The position numbers were made by a program, and so were the translations under genes. Below, one piece after another: positions 26,301-38,300 of a DNA stretch of 64,000 bases. Numbering within the stretch: the first letter of the stretch is position 1; each line of letters opens with the position of its first letter. The stretch lies in contig JADANN010000174.1 in assembly GCA_018806985.1 (NCBI GenBank), forward strand, positions 880,001-944,000, in the 5' to 3' direction. The notes beneath the pieces are model-generated. The model ran no database searches, was not told the DNA's origin, and saw only the letters and a list, made by a program, of their open reading frames with translations. This DNA comes from Angiostrongylus vasorum. Lineage: Eukaryota > Nematoda > Chromadorea > Rhabditida > Metastrongylidae.

Positions 26301-29300
26301 ATTATGTGGAATAAGAAGTATCGTATGGACCACCTCTATCAATTGCCATGTTGCCCTTCTTCAAGGTAAATGGGAATTTTGTCCTACTAAAATAACCCCG
26401 ACTTTTCCCATACTGCAGAGAGTTCTGTTTGCTTATATTTTAGTGGCCGCAACCAATTATTTGTGTTTAGTTTGTCTCTTTTGGGCGCGCGTGGCGTAGT
26501 AGTCGCAGGCGTCCTGCAATACATATGAGATCGATCCCCACGCCCCTGGCACATCAAGCCTTCTATCCCCTCTGGAGTCGGCAAACTCGTACCAGACTTG
26601 TCTGGGAGGGTAGCAGCAAATCAAACCTCCATGACTGCGCCTGTATCTAAAAGCGCAAGTAAAATATCCACAAAATATCACCTAAAAAGTGAAGGACTAA
26701 ATGTAAGAGATCCCAGGATCGACTTTCTGTTAAACCCGGCATTGGATTATAAAATCGTCGTTTTCTTTCTCAACAATCGCGAAGTTGTTAAACAGCATAC
26801 GTTTACTTCCATACAATAACACACATACAATACAACCGTAGCTGACGTTTCATTTGAATGTCCTTCTTCATAACAGCTTTTTCACGTCTTCCACTGAGGA
26901 AAAACAGCCGCTGAGAGTCGCATATGGTTGACGGGTCGTCAGTCGTGGAACGTATGCTGTTTAACAACTTCGCGGTTACTAAATTTAAGATTGAAAATGT
27001 TTGGTAGGCTAATTTTTAAGCCGACCGTTGCTTAATCTCGGTAGTAATGGACAACACCTTCTTGGATTGTTAAGCTAGTACGAAGTTGGTAAAATCTATT
27101 TACTATCAGAAACAAATCCATTTTTCAGTCTCGTGCTAATTTGGTAGCCCGAGAAATTGGTTAGTAAGACGTTTTTTTCACGTAATCGTCTTCGGAACCT
27201 GATATTTCTAATGGGTCATACGGAAATGAACTTTATTAGCATTAAAATTCGACCTCAGCAGCTCAGCCGCTTTCATGCAAAGTCGATTCCTACTCCGAAT
27301 GATGATTGCTCTGATGTTGTTCAAACAGACTTTATATTATCTGCGGTGTATTGCAAGGCAATAATTTTCAGTCAACGTGGAAAAAACGTTTAAAATTTAG
27401 CGGAAATAATGTCGATCTCTCATTCTGACTTCGACAATCGCCTAGACTGTTAGGTTTCAACCATGATGTCATTAGAAGTATTTCAATGTCTTACCCAGGG
27501 GTAACTAGTCAGTAGATGGCCATTATATTTCTCGCTGGTCACATAAACTTTATTGAATCGGCAAGATTAACAGGAATACCTCTCATCGACTAAGTTCAGA
27601 GCTCGAACTCCTCATCAACTGAGTCGACATCAAGTGCTTAAACCTTTAAACGCACTGTACTTGCACTCTTTTGTTAGCTGCACGAGAAGAGGATTCGTTT
27701 ATTGAATGAACTGTGGTGGATGATGAAACATGGATCCATCAGTCCGTTGTTGAGCGAGGGTAGTAGTATTTGAACTCAGGCTGGCAGCTACTACCCCGCT
27801 TCCCATCTCTATCACTGATTTCTATTCGCTGTTTTCCCTATTCTTATGAAACAAGGCTATCCTGCTGTAAAGGTAGTAAAAACATTCTTCCCAGCCTCAT
27901 AAATCAATCACAATTATTACACTCCAGTTTTTTCACGATAAGTAAAGAGAACTTGAGTCGCTAACAATAACTGGTTTCGAAATATTATAAATGCGAATGT
28001 AATGCAAGCAATTTTGTTTGATCTCATTATCAAAGAACAAAGTTGGTGAAATTTGATTCTCAACTCTCTTTCTCCCTCTCTCGATCTCATCCTCCTTCTG
28101 TCTCCCCCCTCTTTTTTCCTTTTCAGATCTTCTAGATGTGCAAACTCTTTATATTAAGCTTCCGTGGGATTCTGCTGAGCCTTTTTCACCCATTCCCACT
28201 ATTTAGAACTCGATCTTTCCTTCGACAGGAGAATTCAGATTGTGGTGTTTATCAATGCAAGCTTTTCTCTGGCAAACCCGGGACAGTCCAAATTTACTTT
28301 GACATCGCAATCAACGCATCGGTAGTTGAAATTCGAATGTGGTAGATACGATTTCTCGGTAGTAGGCGAAAAAATAACTCTTCATGCGACAAATGCGTCT
28401 TTACGGCAAGGTTTGTGCAACTAAATATGTTTGTATAATGTCACCTTTTCTTTTCTGCCTGCTATACTTTTTTCAGGGCACGATATGATGTGAATTACAA
28501 CCACAACGATGCTGACACATTTGCAAAACCTGGACCCCAGGGCCAGATCGAATCATGCTTTCCCTTTCCGGGGCATTACACACCGCGTCTGCGTCACGGA
28601 GGCCCTTGCTGCGTTTCTCTCCGCAAATAGAAAAAGGATAGAAAACTAGCTTCTGCGTCACGGAGGCCCTTGCTGCGTTTCTTTCAGCAAATAGAAAAAA
28701 GGATAGAAAGCTTGGTGAGAGAAACGCATAGCAAAGGCCTCCGTGGCGAAGTGTGTAATGCGCGCCCCGGAAAGGGAAATCGTGGTTCGATCTGGCGCGG
28801 GGTCCAAGTTTTGCGAATGTCTCAGCATCGATATGGTTGTATGTTTGTATATTTTGACAATTATGGAAACTTTTACAAGAATCTTTTGAATTCGGTCTAA
28901 ATGGACCACGGCAATGAAATAACGGCTGAGGAGAAAATATGGGAGATTCCTTTCCGCACCATGAATTTCAATATCGCTTTGTACTTCTATTCTTTATTGT
29001 TTGTTGAAGAGTCATTCAATATTGCTTACATGATGAAAAAAGAAGACCAGGTGAACACTTGGTTTTTTATATAGCACTATAACGGTAAAATGAGAAACCA
29101 AATGCCAGAAGTTGGACTTGAACTAGAGAGAGTTAAGAAAACCTTCGCTGGCAATCAAGGTATGAGTTTTGACGACGTTGAGCTACGCGGCCATTTCTGC
29201 AGATCTGTAATGTTCTGTAGTCAACATGGCTGCTTCAGCTGAGTTCAAGTCGTCCTTCCTTATTCATGGTTTCGGTTTTATTTCACCTTAAACACCGCTG

Positions 29301-32300
29301 TTGATGGAAATCGGTTTCTATGTTTAGGTGTTCCGTACCTTTCGACTCACACGGCAAACCAGTGATGGCACCGAAACTCGAACCGTTAAACATTTTCACT
29401 TTACCGAATGGGAGTTGGACTCTTTTCCTTACATTTCTGCCTTCATCGAATTACGCCGAAGGGTGAGACAGTACGTCGAAAAAATCCCGTCGACGCTCCA
29501 ATTATCGTTCATTGCAGGTACATGACTTATTCCATCATTCTTTGGATCTTTTTTTCATTTTCTAGAGGCGCTTCTGTCCTTCCATTCTTTCCTTACTCCT
29601 TAAGCTGTATTTGTATGGATTTTCATAACCTTGTATGAATAGGCGGCAAAATTGGAACTGAACGAACTTAAGTGATAAAATAGTCTTCACCATAAATTTC
29701 CCATGGGAATGACTTTTAAAAAGTCGTTCTGGTGTTTAGTTAATAGAATTCTTTCTACGTAGATCACATAACTTCTTCGCTCAGAACTCTACTCCTTTCT
29801 GAAACGAGAATTTTGCTTCCAACACATTTCATATTCCTCCCATATTTCTTTTTAGAACTGATGTGTTGCTTGCGGCTTCTGTTTTGTACTTTTAGTTTCG
29901 AGGTTCAGATTTCCTCAGTCTAGAAAACAAAATAATAACAGCTGAGAGAAACGCAGTGCAAGGGCATCCGTGGCGCAATGTGTAATGCGCGAGCCCCCGG
30001 GAAAGGGAAATCTTGGTTCGATCTGGTCTGGGGGCCCAAGTTTTGCGAATTTCTCAGGATCGTTGTGGTTGTAATTCACATCATACCCTGCCGTGAAGAA
30101 TTATGGTTGGCACACAAAATAAAAAGTTAACAAAATAATAATAGTTCCCGTTCGAAGTAAAACAACTATTACGAAGTCCGGAAACCTCTTAGACAAACAT
30201 TCCCACGTTCCTCAAATCCTCACATCGAACCGTCTCATTATTTATTGCGAGCTGTTTCTTTTTTTGTTTGTTATGCGAACGCGTCTCACGGCTGTTTTTC
30301 TTTCTCCATGATTTTGAATGAAATGCTATGCTTAAGCGCCTTTAAATAGATCTAGGGAGATTTCGTTTTCAGTGACTCCGGCTCAAAGACTGAGTGACCA
30401 GAAAATATTTCAGTTTCTCTCATTAAATCATGTGTGATGAAGTCCTTGCATCCACTTCATCATTTCACCAATCACCGTGGTTACTGTCGTGTTGACAAGT
30501 TCACATCGTAAGTACTACATGTCAGCTGATGGTGTAGAGGAAAAAATATGATTGGTTGTCTTCGTTTATGCACTTTGTGTTTGCTCGTGATAGAATCACC
30601 TTCACGGCTGTGTCGAAGCTTAGCCGTTTTCGTCTGCCACTTGGCGGAGACGACCGCACTGCCGCGCGAAGCCATCGCACTGCAACTGGGCGCAGGGCGT
30701 TGGATACGCCGCTTCCACGGAGATGTTCAACATCCTGGCGTAGTGCTGCAGCCAGGAGTCCACCTGAAATTAGTCTTTGTTAAACCATTCCTGACGACGT
30801 CCAACTTTAATCCTTTACCGACTGGCTGGTATTTTGACAAATAACAACAATTTTTCGATAACTAGAAGGACTCGAGAGGTTGACAGTAAACATGACATGA
30901 TTGTAGAAGAGACTTTGCTCTGTATCTAGACTATCTAGAGCTCACTCAACTGAAGTGTCCACAGTGTCTAATGGGGCCACCACGTATGGACACTGTACGT
31001 CCAAAATGTTGTGAACGGGTTTAATACCAAGCAAAACGGGGATTGGGTTCACTACGTGGAATCATACAACCCGAAAGTTGTGCTCACTTTATTTTATGTT
31101 TAAGGCTGCAAATGTCGCCTCATTTAATGGACTCTTTTAGTTCACATAAAAGCAAACGGAATCTGTAGATTGTTTTCAATCAGATAGAAGTTCTTTTTCC
31201 ATCACATGACAATGGAATCCTGATTTTCTGAAGCCCACGAAATGTATTTTTCACCAGTCTTTTCTTATAGAACCTTGCATTTCGAATCCAGGAATTTCGC
31301 AACACCATGCTTTCCCCTATATACCGTTCATTTATGCTCTCTAAGGGAAAATATGGAATCCTAAATTGTATTTTCATTTCTTAACTTTCTAAATTCCAAT
31401 TCTAATGAAATTTAAAACTGGGGAGATATTTTGTGGAAGTTGAATGCATCCATTAAATGATACAATGAGCTATCACCAATTAGTCTATGAAATTCTCAAC
31501 TTCACAACTACTGATTTGATGGAGAAGTTATCCTTAGTTGTAGAGAAAGTCGGCAAGCTAGCGATTGCATTAAAAAGATAAAGGATAAAGATCTCGGCGT
31601 TTATTAATCCCTCAAGGATGTGTCCCGCATTCAACTTCATTAAGCACTGTTGGAGGTGATTGAATGCATATCTAGCCTTTTCAATAAAAATGACTCACGG
31701 TGGTCTACCGATGTATCGAGCAAGTGCTGCTACCTCCCAAGCAAGTCTGGTACCAATTAGCCGACCCTAGAGGGACGGAAGGCTGAAGTTGCAGGGTGCC
31801 TCCGACCACTGCGCCAGATGCCCCCCATCCGAAGGAGAGATAAGAAAGAAAACATAGCAGAAGCAATTTCTGCTGTTATCATGAGTTCGACAATAGTTAA
31901 TGGTATCAAAGATCTCTCTCGATCTCTCATCCAGCCTTAATCCGTGAGATTCCTAAACAAAGGAATTCACACTGTAACACTGACGAAGGAGGAATGATCG
32001 AAAACAACCGTAAGATTGATTTCTTTACGGACGTTTTCACATTTCATCCGCGATGGTCTTTGTTGTTCTGCTCGTTAACATTCTCGGCTAGCGTGCGAGG
32101 ATAGATAGCATGTGTACTGCACGGCACATCCGACCACTGCACTACACGCACCGGCGACGCCTGTGATTGTTTTAGTATAAAGTAATCGGTTAATCGTTTT
32201 CCGATTCGTCGACACCGGAGATGGTTATGAGATGTTAGTATTCAGCTTAATCTACTCTACTTTGATATAAAAATCGGAAAACCTCAGTTTTCAAGTCGAT

Positions 32301-35300
32301 ATTTCAAATTCCCGAATTGTGCGAACAAGTGCGTTTTCTGGAGTTTAGTGGTTACTAATTGCGAGATTTTTGATTTATCGCTTAACGGCGAAGGCATCAT
32401 AAGTCCCGTCTGTTATCAGCTTATCAACGGGAGTGAATAATATTTGTATGCCAATTGACAGATGATGTTTCATTGATCAACGACGAAAAGAAAACAGAGT
32501 GATTAATTGGTTTCGGTCAACCCGATTAAATTTTTAAATTAGCAGAAATAAGCATCATTTTCACTAAACTATGATTTTTTTCGATGGTGCTGAGATATTT
32601 GCAAAACTCCGGACCGCAGTTGTCTGCGGTGGGGAACGAACGCGCTATTGTCCTTTCCGGGGAGTAACGCGTTCACCACCACACCACGCGGGTCCTTCGT
32701 TTCGCCTGTCTCTCAGCTAGCTCTATCAATTTCTGCCATCAGCAATCACCCGTTAGCGGGTTTGATCTGGGAGCCCAAATTGGCAATGAACCCAGTTAAG
32801 CTGAGGCATTAAAAAAAGAGTAGGCAGTAAATAAAACGTTTAAGATTATGATTTTTTCTTCAGTAGTCGCGTTTCCTGCGTTAATATGGACTAATGGAGG
32901 ATGGATATGCCGTACCACCGGTTCTCCCTTCCGAAATCCGATATGCCATTTCGTCGGTGAAGAAGTGAACAACCGTAGGTCCGGACAGGATAAGAACTGA
33001 ACACCTGAAGAACCTTCCACCAGTCATTGTAAACACGCTGGCTCGGCTGTTCACACATTACCTGTCTGGATATGAATATACCACTCAGTGGAAGACCAGC
33101 AACACCGTGCTAATGTTCAAAAGGGGTGACTTAGTGACTTCCATGATACAAACTGTCTGTCCTAAACTTCACTCAAGTCGCCCACCCGCCAGAGGATTGG
33201 CAGAACACTGCACGAAAACAGACGCCTGAGAAAGCAGAGTTTCGTGATAACAAGACCCATTGAAGTATCACGAGAGTAAAGAAGGCTTTTGACGCAGTGT
33301 AGATAGAAGCGGTCACGGAAGACCTGGACAGTCAGGCAGTCTTGCTGAGTATATAAAGATTCTTCGTGAGCTGTATAAAAGTTTCACAACCAAGATATCA
33401 ACATTCTACAACGACATTAACATCGACGTTAAAAGAGGGTTAGGTAAGGTGAAACCATCTCGCTAAACTTGTTTACCGTCACCCTCGAGAAATCGATGGG
33501 AACACTGGAATGGCACATGGAAGTTAAAACCAATTGTCGGCAATTAGACGAGTAGCTGGTAGGAAGTGAGCTTCTGCCTTCATGGCGTCATGCCAGCGCT
33601 ACACCGCACATGTTTTTTATGACTCAGGAGAGCTTCTAAGGCTTTAATGAAGTGTCTTCGCTCAATTACTATATTCTTATGCTACTATATGCAGCGATTA
33701 CGATCTATTCAAATCGCCACAGAACATTTTAGATGATTCGTTAGCATCATTTTCGGATCTCTACCCAGGAATTCCCCAAGTTCTACGAGTGAGGGCCATC
33801 CACCTGTTCGCAGTGTGTTGCAAAACATGGGATTTACCACTGACTGGTACCAACAGAGTAAAGGATGTAAGGATAAAACGTTCGGAGTTGAGCAATCCCT
33901 GGGGGGTGGACTGTGCATTCGTAAATGTTATTGAAATCATATGTGACCCTAAGTGACTTGTGACTTGTGGTTGCCAATAGATATATCAACTCAGTGAGGG
34001 AAGAAACATGGCTGAGAAAAAAAGCACAGCAAGAGCCTCGGTAAGTGTGGTAGGTAGCACGTAAACTCCAGGTAAGTGCAACTACGAGTTCGAAACCCAC
34101 CTGAGATCTGACTTCCGCTGTTATCTTAGCATTCCTGTGTTTGTATTTCACATCGCATCCTGCCATGACCAAAGAATACGCAGTAAGTAAAAGTTACGAG
34201 ATATTAAGTTAATGCTTTTATCCACAGGTATAGGTCTGTAGTCCACCGATGTAGAGATGGCTCGAAGAGGTCGAAATTAGTTCGCCTAGGCGCGTGGTCG
34301 ATAAAATGGCCAGCTGTGTGTAGCATATCCCCTAACCAGGACATACACGTAACCCTACTAAGAGGACTTGCAAATAAATAAATGCTTCCAGTCAATGCAT
34401 TTTCATTCACTAGACGTTTTTTCTCCGGCTGACGTTTACTTTTAACTGCATGTTTGTTGCAGTTTTTCGTTCAACGAGAAATTATTGCCTGTTTCTCAGC
34501 CCTATGGCCTGATAAATCTGTCTTATTGTACGTGATGGATGAACTCGCCTGCACACGAGTGAAATCGAGCAGAAAAGCGGCAGCCGATTTCGCTTGGTCG
34601 ACTGGACAGACTCTGTTGAGGACGAAGTCGGTGCAGATGTGATCGCAAAACAACTGGCGACATCTGGAAGTAAATCAGAAATCTCACGTTTGCGGATTCG
34701 TTCCGCGAGAATTGCAACAAGTGCTTCCGGTACCCTTCCCCGCCCACGTCAGGTTCGGTCTTCTAAGAATATCGGTTGCTCTCGAACTTAGGAGGCGGAT
34801 AACTTCTACGCCTCTTACTTTGATTTGCCACGTTGGCTAGCTAATTGGTTATCGTAAAATTCTTCCGTCTAAAACTTTAAATTCCCACGACCGACTTTCT
34901 ATTAGCCTCATTATTGATCAAATAATTCCTTATATTCTTGCTGAGCAAACGCGAGGTGTTATTTTATTCTTTATTCAAGAACAAGCTGACGTTTCGGCGG
35001 ATTTCGCCTTCCTCACAGCCTGGGGAAGGTCAAGTTGACTGCAATCTACACGGCTAACACCTCCATAACCAAACAGAGAAAACGCTGAACCAAGATTTCA
35101 ATCACATTGAACACAGCTTTGCACACTCACCGCTTTCTATGAGGCTTCCACTGAGTATGTCGCGTGGAGACCAACCGCTCAGAATTCACATGGAATTATA
35201 CTGTGCCCTCCATCAGAATAACAGGTTTAAATACTGCCCAATATCACGCATGATAACGAGGCATTCCTACCTGCGGTTCATTTTCGGATTTTTGGAATTG

Positions 35301-38300
35301 ATCCAGAAAGCCTCGAGAGTTTTTGCGAGCTTGTGTTTTCGATTCCCTGTGCGAGAATCGTAACCACCACTTCAAAATTCTCCTCGTTATTTCTCTGCGT
35401 CCTATGTGTGCCTAGTGGAGCATTTGGTTTAAGTTTACCGACTAAGTGTTCTTTTTATAAGGCTACAGAGTGGTCTACCCGTTTTGCCAATCTATTCGTC
35501 CCCGCACGCTTTACAGAAGATCAGATAGACTGTACCCCCTACTCATGCACTCACCATCTCTACCATTAGAGCAAATGATGCAATTTTTGCGTTGCACATA
35601 GACGGTCATATAGGCGGTTGCGAACTAGCTCGCTTCTTAGACAATTATCGCTACCGAATTCTCTAGACCGGCCCTTCTTAAGCAGCGTTTTGTAGCTTCA
35701 CAGACTTCATTTGAAATGAAGGGCAGGATAAACGAGACCTTATTGTCGCTAGAGTTATCATTTGGAGGTCTGGGATTTCTTCTACACCTATGCCGAGCTG
35801 CACTTTCGTAGCCATTAAGAATGGCTATTTGCCATGCCAAGTTCCGGAACTCCTCCCTTTGCTGTCTTCCTGTGCACAAGCTGGTGGCTGTTCGAAACAT
35901 GTTTCTCACAAGCGCCCTTTTCGTGTGAGAGGGGTGAGAGGAGAGGTAATGAACCAAGATGTTTTTTACTACTTGGCTTTCGAAACCATTTCGCAACGTA
36001 GCCGTTTTTCTGATAGGTTAATTTGCACGTTCAGAAATGGAAGCCAGTTTTCTTTTCGGTATTTTCTCGGGTCGGATGAATTTAACATACTCTGACTGTT
36101 CGTTCAACAAATCGAAACATTTGTCAATTTCCTCTTGTGTTGAATAAATGACCAAGCAATCATCTAAATATCTACAGTAGAGTAGCGGCCCGGATATCGA
36201 TTACTGGTGCTTCCACTTTAGACATGAATGCAATGGCAAAGCTTGGTGCCAGTCGTTGTCCCTATTGCCAGCCCTCTCGTTTGTGCGTAATACCTCCCAG
36301 ACCATCTGAAGATTGAGCAGTTTAGGCATATCATCAACTGTTAAACTGTGAAGCCGTACATGTTTATTTCTCCTTCGTGTTGTAAAAGACTTCGAGAAAC
36401 TTTGAAGTTTTTGTACAAGCACTGAAGGAACAGTGCAGCTGAAAATGACAATCCAACACGGCGATGTGTTCATCCTTAGAAAGGAATTACGACTCGTATA
36501 TGAAGAGAATGACTATCGTGGCGTGACATGCTTACTACACATTAAGGGAGAGGAAGGCAAGTACTAAGCAACAACTGGAAATGTCCTTCATGCAAAAAAT
36601 CGCTATAGAATGGTTTCTTTGTGCCTTTTCCTGCAGTCTATCCTCAAGTTATCTTTTTTTCACTGTTTCTTTAGTTCATGGGTGATGATCCGCTTCAGCT
36701 CACTACATATCAATGTAATCGTTGCTCTTTCCTTACTGCTGATTACAATAAAAGTCTGATTGCAAGAAACATGATTCGTAGAATAGTCAATAGGCCAAAG
36801 ATTTTCTGAGAATAGTCTCTCTTTTCACTGTGGCTTTCAGTTCCTCCTTCCGCTCGCGTGGCAAGTCTATAATTTTGCCAGGCAGTAATTATTATACGCT
36901 ATTTATTGTAACTTTTCCGATTTCTATTCACTTGGACACATGGATGGCCCGTCTTCACTAGTTTTGTGGGCCCCAGCAAAATTTCCACTTTTTTTCGAGG
37001 TTTGTTGGCTTAGCTATTGTGGTTCCATAGAGTCCCGAGGTCAGCCTAGCCAAAGTCTGCCCCATGTCGTCACCATCACAGGCAGTCGCCGTACTTGCGG
37101 ATCAGAGGGAGATTTGTCACCGTACGAGTAGTTCGATACCAGGACGGTGTCGATCCTGGTAATGGTTTAGTCCTAGTTGGGCTTCATGATAGAAAAGCCG
37201 GACTCCCTCTGCTTGGGAGGCCCTGCTGGGGGATGAATCTCCCTGCTGTACATCGTAACCCTACAACCAGGACCACCTCGCAGCCACGATGAGGTGACAA
37301 ACCTTTGGGACGTAACTTCTATTCAATATTTTAAAGACCTGCTTTCTTTACCTTCGGTGCAGCCAAGGTGATTGAGCTAACACGAAGTTCTTAAAGGACT
37401 TTGTTCGGCTAACGCTTCGACCCATTTGTCTCTTTTACGTTATCTTTTCAATATATATTCCTTCTTTGATGAGCGTACACGAGGTTGATAATTATATTTA
37501 TTTTCGGCTAACGTTTCGACGTCTTCGTCTCCCTCAGAGCCGATGGTCCGAGTCGATGGTCCACGCTTGTTAATCGTTTCGACGTGGCAGCTTCGCCTTC
37601 TTGTCGAGTCAGGTCTTCCTCAGCGGGCCATCTCCTCGAATCAGGCATACTCAGTCGGTGATGCTGTTTTATGCAGGTGTGGATAGCTGTGATTGTCCGG
37701 TGATAGTGTGATAGTAACTTGTTTTTCCCGGACAATCAAACCTGCAGAAGTCGGAGTTATTATCAGCTAGCACAAAGCATAGTAATATTTCGAAACCGAC
37801 TTTCCTTGAACCTCAGTGTGACTAATCAATATGTATTCTTTCTTTGATGAGCTTACACGAGGTTGATAATTATATTATTACGAAATGTTACCTTTTCATT
37901 TTTTTTCAATTTGCTGGCTGGAAAAGCAGGAAAAAACACTCGCTTTGTTTCCAGTGCGATTCAAGTATAGGTTTCATTGTTTTTCTGCTGAGGTTATCGA
38001 AATGTCTGGCTGACTAAATTGCAGTCAACTTGACCTTTCCATGTCCAAAGAAGGCGAAATCTGCCGAAACTTCGCCTGCTGTTAATAAATAATGTAATAG
38101 CAGTCTCATGTGTGCTCATCGAAAAAAACAGCGGATTAGACTCACAACCTTTGTGCGTATCCTAGAAAGTTGAACAGTAGAGGACTGTAATCTCCACATC
38201 TGGCACGACAATGCCTGGAGAGGACGGGGGCAGCTCGTGCATAACAAGCCAAGTGGTTCGACATCTAAAACATACTCTTGCCTGCAAAATAAATGAATAG

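Larger units (their letters stand above)
24816..29327. other. Intron with repeats
   Basis: Holds SINE-2 pairs (25540-25860; 28485-28870), a SINE-1 fragment (26485-26640), and an inverted-arm repeat with a hammerhead-like motif (26700-26985). A pyrimidine-rich tract lies at 28050-28130. No exon supported. Confidence 0.6.

Noticed and set aside
25977..26342. 121-codon minus-strand open frame in an intron
   Set aside because: No splice borders, no known motif, AT-rich codon use; insufficient to call a gene.
37330..37890. CRISPR-like spacing of short repeats
   Set aside because: Only three partial, diverged units in a eukaryotic intron; they belong to a dispersed repeat family.
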